A stretch of 64,000 nt of DNA, taken from NCBI GenBank assembly GCA_016787525.1, contig JAEUUP010000107.1:18988-82987 (forward strand). Reading direction: 5' to 3'. The translations under genes and the position numbers were made by a program. The stretch is from Saprospiraceae bacterium (GTDB lineage Bacteria; Bacteroidota; Bacteroidia; Chitinophagales; Saprospiraceae). Below, one piece after another: positions 43,339-52,284 of the stretch. Under the pieces are notes generated by a model. That model was given only the letters and a program-made list of their open reading frames with translations, did not search any database and was not told the DNA's origin. Numbering within the stretch: position 1 is the first letter of the stretch; each line of letters begins with the position of its first letter.

Positions 43339-45111
43339 ATGAAAAACTTACGAATTTATATTCTATTATTACTTTTTACCCCCCTCAGTATAAACGGGCT
43401 TTTTGCACAAAATTTAAAATGGTGGAAACCTTCTGATAGCCCATTCCCAACCGTTGATGGACAATATTGGTCGAGCGAAATGCAAGATTCGCTGTTTCGT
43501 TTGCCGCCCCGAGCCGAGCCTTTGGTGCGAAAGCCTGTTTGGAATTTGGCAAAAAACAGTGCAGGGCTTTTTATTCGTTTTGTGAGCAATGCACCGCAAA
43601 TTACGGTCAGATATAAGGTTTCGGGCAACGTCGCAATGTCGCACATGCCTGCTACGGGCGTTAGCGGCGTGGATTTATACGCCATTGACAGCGACGGCGA
43701 ATGGCATTATTGCAACGGTCGGTACAGTTTTAAAGACACCATTTCCTATACTTTTGATAAACTAAAAGCCAATGATGGGTATCATAAATTGGGGCGTGAA
43801 TATCGCTTGTATTTGCCTTTATACAACACTATTCGGGATTTAGAAATTGGCGTGCCTGATAGTGCCTTGTTTCAACCTTTGCCTAAAATGCGGGAAAAAC
43901 CGATTGTCGTATATGGCACTTCGATAGCGCAAGGGGCGTGTGCGTCTCGCCCTGCAATGGCTTGGACGAATATCATCAGCCGAAAATTCGACCGTCCTGT
44001 TATCAATCTGGCTTTTTCTGGGAATGGGCAATTGGAAAAGGAATTGATGGGGTTTATCAATGAAATTGAGGCAAAAGTGTATGTTTTGGACTGTTTGCCG
44101 AATATGACAGGCGCACGTTTTGACAGTACAGAATTGCGCAAACGCATCATTGAATCGGTTAAAAGTATCCGTCAAAAACACCCGAATACGCCTATTTTAT
44201 TAACTGACCATGCAGGATATACTGAGGGGTATCTGATGCCTGAAAGACAAAAGCTGTTTGAGGAGGCGAATAAAAATTTAGCAATTGCTTTTACCCAACT
44301 TCAAAAAGAGGGCATTTCTGGCATTTTTACCCTAAAAATAAGCGAAATCAATTTGGATTTAGACGCTATGGTGGACGGTACGCATCCCAACGATTACGGC
44401 ATGATGCAATATGCAGAAGCCTACGAAAAGAAATTGAGGGAAATAATGAATGAACCAAAAGGTAAAGTAAAAACGCAAATACCGATTCGCCAAAGACGTG
44501 AACCTGCGAGCTATGAATGGGAAAATAGGCATTATGCGATGCTGGATTTGAATAAAACAGAGCCGACTAAAATTGTTTTTATTGGCAATTCTATTACGCA
44601 TAATTGGGGTGGAAAGCCATTGAATAACCGCATTCGGGGCGCAAGTTCATGGCAAAAATACCTTGAGCCTTTGCAAACACGTAATTTTGGTTTCGGTTGG
44701 GATAGAGTTGAAAATGTCTTATGGCGCATCTATCACGAGGAATTAGACGGTATTTCACCCGAAAAAATAGTGATTAATATTGGGACAAATAATCTGCATT
44801 TAAATACAGATGAAGAAATAGTTGAAGGCTTAAAAATGCTTGTAGAAGCGATAAAAATAAGGCAATCACAGGCTAAAATCTATCTTTTGGGTATTTATCC
44901 CCGCCGAGCGCAAGAGCAAAGAGTCGTTTCATTGAACAAAGGGATAAAAGACCTTGCCCAAGCGATGGCTATTGAATATGGCGATATTGGTACAAATCTC
45001 TTGTTAAATACAGGTAAAATTGATGAAAAACTCTTTTCCGATGGTTTGCACCCGAATACTGAGGGGTATGAGTTGTTGGGAAAAGCTATTTTTAATATTT
45101 TAAAAAACTAA
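43339..45111 (+). CDS. Secreted protein with two SGNH hydrolase domains
   Basis: 590 residues from the ATG at 43339 (a TTG at 43333 is also in frame). Signal peptide MKNLRIYILLLLFTPLSINGLFAQ contains a 10-mer. The first SGNH domain has nucleophile block VVYGTSIAQGACASRP, NLAFSGNG and the late DGTHPNDYGM. The second has FIGNSITHNW, INIGTNN and DGLHPNTEGY. So both domains keep Ser, Asn and Asp-x-x-His residues, and both appear active. Probably a carbohydrate acetylesterase pair. Two more 10-mers (44220, 45057), the last overlapping the catalytic DGLHPNTEGY. Confidence 0.88.
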   Translation: MKNLRIYILLLLFTPLSINGLFAQNLKWWKPSDSPFPTVDGQYWSSEMQDSLFRLPPRAEPLVRKPVWNLAKNSAGLFIRFVSNAPQITVRYKVSGNVAMSHMPATGVSGVDLYAIDSDGEWHYCNGRYSFKDTISYTFDKLKANDGYHKLGREYRLYLPLYNTIRDLEIGVPDSALFQPLPKMREKPIVVYGTSIAQGACASRPAMAWTNIISRKFDRPVINLAFSGNGQLEKELMGFINEIEAKVYVLDCLPNMTGARFDSTELRKRIIESVKSIRQKHPNTPILLTDHAGYTEGYLMPERQKLFEEANKNLAIAFTQLQKEGISGIFTLKISEINLDLDAMVDGTHPNDYGMMQYAEAYEKKLREIMNEPKGKVKTQIPIRQRREPASYEWENRHYAMLDLNKTEPTKIVFIGNSITHNWGGKPLNNRIRGASSWQKYLEPLQTRNFGFGWDRVENVLWRIYHEELDGISPEKIVINIGTNNLHLNTDEEIVEGLKMLVEAIKIRQSQAKIYLLGIYPRRAQEQRVVSLNKGIKDLAQAMAIEYGDIGTNLLLNTGKIDEKLFSDGLHPNTEGYELLGKAIFNILKN

Positions 45112-45114
45112 AAA

Positions 45115-45543
45115 ATGCGTCAAAAATTCAATATTGTTACGCTTGGCGTAAACGACTTTCAGAAATCAGTTGATTTTTATGAAAAGGGATTAGGTTGGGA
45201 AAAATCATCCGCGAGCCAAGGCGATATTGCTTTTTTCTCATTGGGTGGTATCGTTTTGAGCCTTTATCCGAGACATCTCTTGGCGGAAGATGCCACAGTG
45301 GATGCCCAAAGCAGCGGTTTTTCGGGTATCACTATTGCCTACAATGCCAAGTCAGAAACCGAAGTAGATGAGGTATTGGCAGAAGTTCAAAAAATAGGCG
45401 CAACCCTTGTCAAGCCAGCTCAAAAGGTCTTTTGGGGCGGATACAGTGGTTATTTCAAAGACCTTGATGGGCATCTGTTTGAAGTGGCATACAATCCTTT
45501 TTTAGAAATGGATGGAAACGATAATCTTATTTTACCCACCTGA
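45115..45543 (+). CDS. VOC (glyoxalase/bleomycin-resistance fold) protein
   Basis: A 142-residue cytosolic protein of the vicinal-oxygen-chelate fold. VTLGVNDFQKSVDFYEKGLGWE opens the first beta-alpha-beta unit; GISGITIAYNAKSETEVDEVLAEVQKIGATLVKPAQKVFWGGYSGYFKDLDGHLFEVAYNPF is the second, ending in the usual metal-ligand Glu region (LFEVAYN). It starts 3 nt after the SGNH gene stop, so it is co-transcribed with it. Substrate unknown. Confidence 0.88.
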   Translation: MRQKFNIVTLGVNDFQKSVDFYEKGLGWEKSSASQGDIAFFSLGGIVLSLYPRHLLAEDATVDAQSSGFSGITIAYNAKSETEVDEVLAEVQKIGATLVKPAQKVFWGGYSGYFKDLDGHLFEVAYNPFLEMDGNDNLILPT

Positions 45544-45579
45544 TTTTTCATCAATTTATCAAATTCTGCAACCATCACA

Positions 45580-47013
45580 ATGAAAAAACTGCATTTTCTA
45601 ATTTTATACTGTTTAATTTTCCCCCTCAGTATCAGCAACCTTTTTGCCCAAAATAAACCAAATATACTTATCCTTTTTACCGATGACCACACTTATTCTG
45701 CCGTTGGCGGTATGGGCAATAATGTGGTGAAAACGCCCAATATGGATAAACTCATGAAAGAAGGCACAACTTTCACAAGGGCGAGTTGCTTGGGCGGTAA
45801 ACATGGAGCATTGTGTGTAGTCAGTCGGGCAGGACTTATGACGGGGCGGTATTTGAATAGTTTACAGGGTGGGGCAGATGTGATACCGCCTGAGCAAGTT
45901 ATGATGCCTGAACTTCTAAAAAAGCATGGGTATAAAACTTTTGCTACGGGTAAATGGCATAATAATAAGGAGTCGCACGTTAGGGCTTTTGACGAAGCGG
46001 ACAATATCTTTTTCGGGGGTATGAATTTTCCAAAAGAGGGCGGGCATGAACATACGGGTATGTATCATTTTGACCCGACAGGGCAATATCCAAAATCGGC
46101 ACAGTTCAAGGCGGAGAAGTATTCAAGCACTATGTTTGCTGATGCTGCTATTGATTTTTTGACTAAAAACAAGGATAATCAACAGCCGTTTTTTGCTTAT
46201 GTGGCGTTCACTTCGCCGCATGACCCTCGCTCGCCGCCGCCGCCTTATGATAAAATGTATGACCCTCATAAAATGCCTTTGCCTAAAAATTTCCTACCAA
46301 AACACCCTTTTGATAATGGTGAAATGGACGTGCGAGACGAACAATTATTGCCGCCTACCCGCACGCCTGACATGATAAAAAAGGAAATTGCCTTATATTA
46401 TGGTATGATAAGCGAAGTGGATGCCCAAATTGGGCGCATTCTGGAAGCCTTAAAAGCCAATGGGCAGGATAAAAATACACTCGTCATTTTTGCAGGCGAT
46501 AATGGTTTGGCGATGGGTTCGCATGGTCTGATAGGCAAACAAAGCGTGTATGACCACAGTATGCGGGTGCCATTGGTACTGAGGGGGGTAAATATTCCGA
46601 AGAATCAGAAAAATGAAGCGTTGGTATCGTTGGCAGATATTTTCCCAACCGTATGTGCCTATTTGAATATTGAAAAGCCGAATTCGAGTGAGGGTAAAAA
46701 TATGTTGGAAGCGATTGCTAATCCAAAGCGTGTTTTTAGGGAAAATATGTATTATAAATATCGGGATATACAGTTGGCTGTGCGCACGCATGATGATTGG
46801 AAATTGATAAAATATAATGTCAACGGCGTAGAACACACCCAATTATTTAATCTCAATAAAGACCCGTGGGAAACTAAAAACTTAGCGGAAATGCCTAAAT
46901 TTCAGCAAAAACTAATGGACATGACCAATATTCTGAAAAAAGAAATGGTTTTCTATCACGATAATTTGGATTTGAATAAAGCGAATTGGGGCAAAACTGA
47001 GAAGCCAAAATAA
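45580..47013 (+). CDS. Secreted sulfatase with unusual CVVSR motif
   Basis: A 477-residue S1-family sulfatase. Signal peptide MKKLHFLILYCLIFPLSISNLFAQ carries a 10-mer (45622). Metal-binding ILILFTDDHTY and FAGDNGLAMGSHGLIGK are present. The formylglycine site reads CVVSR (Cys79), followed by AGLMTGRY; the usual pattern is C-x-P/A-x-R, so Val at the third position is atypical. It may still be modified, or be inefficiently matured. A second 10-mer at 46577 reads VLRGV, where related sulfatases have a similar RG stretch. It probably removes sulfate from glycans. Confidence 0.9.
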   Translation: MKKLHFLILYCLIFPLSISNLFAQNKPNILILFTDDHTYSAVGGMGNNVVKTPNMDKLMKEGTTFTRASCLGGKHGALCVVSRAGLMTGRYLNSLQGGADVIPPEQVMMPELLKKHGYKTFATGKWHNNKESHVRAFDEADNIFFGGMNFPKEGGHEHTGMYHFDPTGQYPKSAQFKAEKYSSTMFADAAIDFLTKNKDNQQPFFAYVAFTSPHDPRSPPPPYDKMYDPHKMPLPKNFLPKHPFDNGEMDVRDEQLLPPTRTPDMIKKEIALYYGMISEVDAQIGRILEALKANGQDKNTLVIFAGDNGLAMGSHGLIGKQSVYDHSMRVPLVLRGVNIPKNQKNEALVSLADIFPTVCAYLNIEKPNSSEGKNMLEAIANPKRVFRENMYYKYRDIQLAVRTHDDWKLIKYNVNGVEHTQLFNLNKDPWETKNLAEMPKFQQKLMDMTNILKKEMVFYHDNLDLNKANWGKTEKPK

Positions 47014-47033
47014 TAGAACGGAAATCACCTACA

Positions 47034-47060
47034 TGTCGGATATTTTAAAAATATCCGACA
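47034..47060. terminator. Bidirectional terminator after the second sulfatase
   Basis: TGTCGGATATTT (47034-47045) pairs with AAATATCCGACA (47049-47060) over a 3-nt loop. It lies between convergent genes (sulfatase + and the 47115 gene -). Confidence 0.75.
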
Positions 47061-47114
47061 CGTATAGTTTATCTAAAAAATTGAAAAACAATTATTTATG
47101 AATATCTGACCGAA

Positions 47115-47852
47115 CTATAAGATTGGCAAAAAAGGGTCTGTTTCAAAATGCGACACTGTTTTGATATTCATAATAGGAATAACTGAATTTGTGCCTTTCA
47201 CTTTGTGCGCAGTGGACACTTTTGCGCCTGTTGGCAAAGTCATCCAATCGTCCCAACTGAACTCCAAACCGCCGATAGGCAGAATTTTGACCCATATTTT
47301 CCAAGCTATTGGCAAACCTGTTTCATCTATGAGCCAAACGTAAGAGTCGCCAGGCGTAACACCTCCTGACTTGTACGACACCATAAGCCCCTCACGACCG
47401 TCAGGCAACGTCACCGTACTCCGTTCTACGCCATCATCAAAAATTTTAACAACAGGATTGAGCCAAAAAGCGTCATTTATGAAGAATTTATAGGCTTTTT
47501 GGATGAGGTCTTGCGCTTGTTTGGGGTCAGTTACTTCGGTTTGATTTGTCCATGCTTTGCCCGAAATATTGGCAATATTCAACAAAACTTTATTGTTTTT
47601 CCATTCTACTTGAGCCAGATTTCGACTTTTGTCCCATATTAAAGTATTGCCAGCCCGCGAAGTCCAACTGATGATAGGCGTTGAATCCCACGCAGATTTA
47701 TTGACCGCTTGAAGCATTTTTTGAGCTAAAATCTCTGCTTTTTCGCCTTTGATGCCCACAGGTAATTTTTCATTGAATGTAAAGAACGCTACACCCAGTA
47801 ACACGATGATTATCAATAAGATAATCCCAATTATTTTGAACAATTTTTTCAT
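47115..47852 (-). CDS. Membrane-anchored hypothetical protein
   Basis: About 245 residues from the ATG at 47852 (the frame extends to 47903). One N-terminal transmembrane helix (KKLFKIIGIILLIIIVLLGVAFFTF) precedes an extracytoplasmic domain with many Trp (IISWTSRAGNTLIWDK, AQVEWKNNKVLLN, WKIWVKILPIGGLEFSWDDWMTLPTGAKVS). I do not recognise a characterised family; the pattern resembles lipid- or sterol-type beta-sandwich domains only loosely. It is the only minus-strand gene right of 16.2 kb and is divergent from the Bro-N gene. Confidence 0.75.
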   Translation of the reverse strand: MKKLFKIIGIILLIIIVLLGVAFFTFNEKLPVGIKGEKAEILAQKMLQAVNKSAWDSTPIISWTSRAGNTLIWDKSRNLAQVEWKNNKVLLNIANISGKAWTNQTEVTDPKQAQDLIQKAYKFFINDAFWLNPVVKIFDDGVERSTVTLPDGREGLMVSYKSGGVTPGDSYVWLIDETGLPIAWKIWVKILPIGGLEFSWDDWMTLPTGAKVSTAHKVKGTNSVIPIMNIKTVSHFETDPFLPIL

Positions 47853-48086
47853 CTGTTTGAATTTAAAGCTGGTTTGGAACTGATAGAAATGGACTCTAAA
47901 CACCGCAGCCTCTAAAATGTTGAGAAAAAAACTATTTGAACCCGTTTTACGATTTTATCGCTCATTCACCCCCTCAGTATTTCCCAAATTTTATTTACTT
48001 TTACTCTTGAGTACGAGGGCGAAAAGGTTTTAAGCCAATCATTTAAGAACCTTCGCACTTATAAAAGGCATAAAATCACTATAATT

Positions 48087-48920
48087 ATGGAAAAAAATAA
48101 GACAATTATACCTTTTGCGCACAAAGAAATTCGGAAGGTTTGGCATGAAGAAGATTGGTATTTTTCAATCGTTGATGTTATAGAAGTGTTGACTGAAAGT
48201 CAGGCACCCAGCAAATATTGGAACGCTTTAAAACGAAGAGAGCCGCAAGTATCTACAATTTGTAGAAAGTTGAAAATGCTGGCACCCGACAAAAAAATGC
48301 GCCCAACAGATTGCGCCAATACTGAGGGGGTCCTCCGCATCGTCATGTCTGTGCCATCGCCAAGAGCAGAGCCTTTGAAACTGTGGCTGGCAGAAGTCGG
48401 CAGAGAGCGCATAGAAGAAACCGAAAATCCCGAACTATTGACACGACGACAAGCCGAAATCTATAAAGCCAAAGGTTATTCTGATGAATGGATTGCTCAT
48501 CGTATCAAAACAATAACCGTTCGGAATGAACTGACGGAGGAGTGGAAAAACAGGGGTGTCAAAGAAGGTCAAGAGTACAGTATTCTGACCGCCACTATTG
48601 CAAAAGGGACTTTTGGTTTGACCCCAAGCGAACACGGTGAACTGAAAGGTTTGGATAAACAAAATCTGCGCGACCACATGACACCTATGGAATTGATTTT
48701 GACTGCTTTTAGTGAAGAAGCGACGCGTTTGATAGCCATTGACAATGACGTAAAAGGATTTCATGAAAACCATGAAGCGGCTGCAAAAGGTGGAAATTTG
48801 GCAGGTGAGGCGAGAGAAAGGCTCGAAGCACATTTGAAAAAACCCGTTGTGTCGAGCGATAATTTTTTACACTTGAAAGGTCTTGATGCGTTGGAGGAAT
48901 CGCCGCCTGAAGATACGTAA
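48087..48920 (+). CDS. Bro-N domain protein (phage antirepressor/DinD-like)
   Basis: A 277-residue DNA-binding-type protein. Residues about 10-110 form a Bro-N domain (VWHEEDWYFSIVDVIEVLTESQAPSKYWNALKRRE...TDCANTEGVLRIVMSVPSPRAEPLKLWLAEVGRERIEE). The C-terminal part (LTRRQAEIYKAKGYSDEWIAHRIKTITVRNELTEEWKNRG...GLTPSEHGELKGL) resembles the DinD/damage-inducible group. Such genes are often phage-derived but also stand alone on chromosomes. The 10-mer at 48320 encodes NTEG in the conserved Bro-N stretch. No other phage gene is near it. Confidence 0.87.
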   Translation: MEKNKTIIPFAHKEIRKVWHEEDWYFSIVDVIEVLTESQAPSKYWNALKRREPQVSTICRKLKMLAPDKKMRPTDCANTEGVLRIVMSVPSPRAEPLKLWLAEVGRERIEETENPELLTRRQAEIYKAKGYSDEWIAHRIKTITVRNELTEEWKNRGVKEGQEYSILTATIAKGTFGLTPSEHGELKGLDKQNLRDHMTPMELILTAFSEEATRLIAIDNDVKGFHENHEAAAKGGNLAGEARERLEAHLKKPVVSSDNFLHLKGLDALEESPPEDT

Positions 48921-48997
48921 AATACAGTTGAGCAAGATTTTAGAAAAGAAGACTTGGGTATAAAAATTTGATTTTCAATCATTTAATCTAAAAGACC

Positions 48998-50590
48998 ATG
49001 ATAAAAATTCGCTTCATTTCAACGATTTTTTGCTTTTTTATCATTATTTATTCAGCTTTTTCTCAAGAACTTCGACTGGCTCATTTTTTCCCTGATGAAC
49101 TTGTTCGACGAATCCGAATGCCAAATGCGGAAGAACGGTTTATATCTTCTTCTGTTCGTTCCAGAGCTATCAAGGTGTATTTAGGAAATTATAATCTTCT
49201 CCGTATTTTTGATTATAGCTCTTTAACTAATAATGAGCCTTTATCAGTTTTTAATACTTATATTAATGAGATAGGGAGTGACACACTCATGAAATTCCAG
49301 TATTATGCTAATAGGAAAAGAGGATTTAGACGTGAAGATGGTCAAATCCTTTCTGAAATATCAACAGATACAATCTGGCGTTATTATCTTTCAGAGGTTA
49401 ACGGTCTAAAAACAAAGCTTGTGGGTGTTTATTCTGTGGACAAAAAATATAATTACTGCCTTTTTGACACACTTAATTTGGGTTTAAAAGGATGTATCAG
49501 TGAAAGAAATTTTATTCGTGCGAATTGTAATGGATTTGGAGAACGCTTTATTACTACAAAATTTACAGATGTGAGTAAAGTACAACAAAATGCACTTGTA
49601 CTGAATGAAAATTTCGATACATTGGCAAAATTTAGGTTGCCCGATAAAGCCATCAATAGTTTTATTTCACATGATTTTGGCTTAGGAATTGTACCAATGT
49701 TTGGGGTTTCAAGTTCGTCTAATCCAGGTGAGCCACGGTATTCTATGTTTAAAATGTTTGACCTTGAAGGTAATCAACGTTTTTCTGATTCAATAACTAA
49801 CACTACTAATTATACGCTTTATACTCATTTGGGCAAATGGCTTGGTAAGTATGACGTTACTTGGAATCAGAATATAGCAGACACGACATACAGTTTACTC
49901 TCGTTAACTGATTTTAGAATTGTTCACCAATTTAAAAAAATTACTAACGTTCAAGCCGTGACTTTCGGTAAAGCAGGTGAAAAAATATTAGCTTATAATG
50001 GTTTAGGAGATACAATTTACATATATAATCAAGATTTTAGTTTATTTAAAAAGATCCCCGTTATCCCTTCTTTTAAAGCGTATATGTTGAATCATATTTC
50101 TGATAATTTACTCAATAATGATGATGAATTTGAACTTTTTTACATCAAATCGGATTTTTGGGCAGTAACTTCTGAGCTACGAATTGCAAACAGTCAAGGG
50201 AAAATTATGTTATCAACTCCAAATTATTCAAGCTATGATATCAGCCAAATTCCTGGCATGAAAAATAAATTGGTTGTAACAGCCGAAAACAGCACTTCCG
50301 TTTATGAATTAGAGACAGAAACCATTTCGTCCGTTTCAAATTCAACATTGTTGCATCCCGTTGTTTTTCCGAATCCATTTTCCGATAATTTAACCGTCAA
50401 AATCAATTCAAATGAAGAAATGTACCCCCTCAGTATTCGACTTTTTGATATGCTCGGTAAAGAACAGCGAACTTGGCAAATGAAGGAAAATGAGTTCCAA
50501 ATCAACCTCTCAGATATGCCCAAAAGCATTTATTTCTTAGAAATTTCTAACGGACAACATCGAGCTGTAAAAAAAATTGTGAAACAGTAA
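48998..50590 (+). CDS. Secreted hypothetical protein with T9SS type A sorting domain
   Basis: A 530-residue protein. A signal peptide (MIKIRFISTIFCFFIIIYSAFSQ) is followed by a long region of probable WD/propeller-like beta repeats without recognised enzymatic motifs. The C-terminal 80 residues form a T9SS type A domain (VVFPNPFSDNLTVKINSN...LFDMLGKEQRTW...MPKSIYFLEISNGQHRAVKKIVKQ), so it is exported to the surface. Its A+T is higher than in the enzymes around it. One 10-mer (50426) lies in the sorting domain (YPLSI). Function unknown. Confidence 0.85.
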   Translation: MIKIRFISTIFCFFIIIYSAFSQELRLAHFFPDELVRRIRMPNAEERFISSSVRSRAIKVYLGNYNLLRIFDYSSLTNNEPLSVFNTYINEIGSDTLMKFQYYANRKRGFRREDGQILSEISTDTIWRYYLSEVNGLKTKLVGVYSVDKKYNYCLFDTLNLGLKGCISERNFIRANCNGFGERFITTKFTDVSKVQQNALVLNENFDTLAKFRLPDKAINSFISHDFGLGIVPMFGVSSSSNPGEPRYSMFKMFDLEGNQRFSDSITNTTNYTLYTHLGKWLGKYDVTWNQNIADTTYSLLSLTDFRIVHQFKKITNVQAVTFGKAGEKILAYNGLGDTIYIYNQDFSLFKKIPVIPSFKAYMLNHISDNLLNNDDEFELFYIKSDFWAVTSELRIANSQGKIMLSTPNYSSYDISQIPGMKNKLVVTAENSTSVYELETETISSVSNSTLLHPVVFPNPFSDNLTVKINSNEEMYPLSIRLFDMLGKEQRTWQMKENEFQINLSDMPKSIYFLEISNGQHRAVKKIVKQ

Positions 50591-50626
50591 GCTCATTTAT
50601 CATTCATCGAAAACCAATTTTGAATC

Positions 50627-51916
50627 ATGAAAAACCAATTCACCAATCGCCGTGACTTTATAAAGCAAATCGGCACAACCGCATTAGGCTTTACGATTTT
50701 ACCATCGTTTGCACGCAAAATAGCACCGAGTAACCGCCTAAGAGTCGCACATATCGGAGTCAATGGCATGGGAACCGCTCATCTGCGTGCATTTGCCGCT
50801 ATTCCAGAAGTCGAAATCGTCGGTTTGTGCGATTTAGACAGTACTCATTTGGCGAAAGCGCAAAAAGTGTTGCGAGAGCTGCGACCCAATGATAAGGCAG
50901 AAACATATGCTGATTTTCGGCGCATTTTGGACAGAAAAGATGTAGATGCCATCACCTGCGCCACGCCCGACCACTGGCATGCCCAAATTGCCATCATGGC
51001 TTTTCAGGCTGGAAAAGATGTCTATGGCGAAAAACCGCTGTCCTACGATGTGCGCGAAGGACAACAAATGCTCAAAGCCATGAAACGCCACAACCGCATT
51101 TTTCAATTAGGGACTCAAATTCATGCAGGCGACAACTATCATCGTGTGGCAGAATTGATTCAAGCGGGTGTGATTGGCAAAGTAAAAACGGTGAGGCTTT
51201 GGAAAACGGGCCCACCACCGATTTTGGGTCCTTCAAATTTTCAGAAACCACCTGCACATTTGGATTGGAATACGTGGTTGGGTCCTGCGCCTTATTCGGA
51301 ATACACGCCAGAGCGTTGTCACTTCAATTATCGCTATTTTTTGGACTATTCGGGTGGCGTTTTTCAAGATTTTTGGTGTCATATTGCCGACATTGTGTGG
51401 TGGTCTATCAAGCCGCAAAAACTCTCACGCGTCAAGGCGAAAGGCGAAAAATCAGAAGGTGTTGGCGATACGCCTAAATGGATTGATGTCGAGTACGATT
51501 TTGAAGACCTCAAATTGTACTGGACTTCCACTGCGCCCAATGTAGCAGGTGCTGAAAAACGGCATATAGGCGCGTATTTTGAAGGTGATAAAGGGACTTT
51601 AATCTGCGATTACAGCACTTGCGAGATTACCATCAACGGCGTGACAGTTTCAGACATGCCAGAGATACCCCTCAGTATTCCGCGCTCAAAAGGGCATCAT
51701 CAGAACTTTGTAACGGCAGTCAAAAATCGAACGCAACCCGAATCCAATCTCGAATATGCGCGACAAATGACGATGCCCATGCACTTGGGTTTGATTTCTT
51801 ATCGGTTGGGCGGAAAAGAATTGTTTTGGAATCATAAAAAGGAAAAATTCCGCAACGATGCCGCCGCCAATGCTTTGCTTTCGAGAGAATATCGAAAAGG
51901 GTGGAAGTGGTATTAA
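50627..51916 (+). CDS. Gfo/Idh/MocA-family oxidoreductase, Tat-exported
   Basis: A 429-residue protein. A Tat leader (MKNQFTNRRDFIKQIGTTALGF) precedes the NAD(P)-binding Rossmann start (RLRVAHIGVNGMGTAHLRAFAAIPEVEIVGLCDLD). DRKDVDAITCATPDHWHAQIAIMAFQAGKDVYGEKPLSYDVREGQQMLKAM is the family core with the catalytic EKP lysine. Exported members include GH109-type glycosidases that use bound NAD+; that is possible here but cannot be fixed from sequence alone. 10-mer at 51668 (IPLSI). Two hairpins follow. Confidence 0.88.
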   Translation: MKNQFTNRRDFIKQIGTTALGFTILPSFARKIAPSNRLRVAHIGVNGMGTAHLRAFAAIPEVEIVGLCDLDSTHLAKAQKVLRELRPNDKAETYADFRRILDRKDVDAITCATPDHWHAQIAIMAFQAGKDVYGEKPLSYDVREGQQMLKAMKRHNRIFQLGTQIHAGDNYHRVAELIQAGVIGKVKTVRLWKTGPPPILGPSNFQKPPAHLDWNTWLGPAPYSEYTPERCHFNYRYFLDYSGGVFQDFWCHIADIVWWSIKPQKLSRVKAKGEKSEGVGDTPKWIDVEYDFEDLKLYWTSTAPNVAGAEKRHIGAYFEGDKGTLICDYSTCEITINGVTVSDMPEIPLSIPRSKGHHQNFVTAVKNRTQPESNLEYARQMTMPMHLGLISYRLGGKELFWNHKKEKFRNDAAANALLSREYRKGWKWY

Positions 51917-51989
51917 GAATAGATTTTTAACAAAAGAAAAGCATCGTGTAGATATTGGAGTCCTTGATACTAAAGGAATAATGATTTAA

Positions 51990-52033
51990 CCCTGATTTTA
52001 AAGGCGACGTACTCGACACCTTTAAAATCAGGG
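51990..52033. terminator. 15-bp stem-loop after the oxidoreductase gene
   Basis: CCCTGATTTTAAAGG (51990-52004) pairs perfectly with CCTTTAAAATCAGGG (52019-52033), with a 14-nt loop. No U-tract; it could be a 3'-end stabiliser or terminator. Confidence 0.6.
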
Positions 52034-52085
52034 AATATTGATAAATTAAAAAAAGAACATATAAGCCCCCCTCAGTACACTGAAT

Positions 52086-52130
52086 AAAAATGCTTGTTAA
52101 ACGACTTTGATCGTTTGCAAGCATTTTTTT
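52086..52130 (+). terminator. Rho-independent terminator
   Basis: AAAAATGCTTG (52086-52096) pairs with CAAGCATTTTT (52118-52128), with an inner AAACGA/TCGTTT stem, followed directly by a T-run. The best intrinsic terminator of the window. The 10-mer at 52068 ends 9 nt before it. Confidence 0.8.
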
Positions 52131-52284
52131 ATGTGGCTATTCAAAAAAAGTAAATGAAGATTTAAAACTTTTATAAAAAAATTAAAAAGTTAAAAAAACT
52201 TTCTTTATCCTTGTCACTTAATTCGATATGCACACCCCCCTCAGTATAAAAGACATCACAAACAATTCTAAACCAATTCTTTTT

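Larger units (their letters stand above)
51917..52284. other. Intergenic region with two hairpins and two 10-mers
   Basis: A 368-bp gap between the oxidoreductase and GH20 genes. It holds a 15-bp stem-loop (51990-52033), a U-tract terminator (52086-52130) and 10-mers at 52068 and 52237. A stretch from 52161 to 52205 is simple A/T-rich DNA. No gene is seen. Confidence 0.7.
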
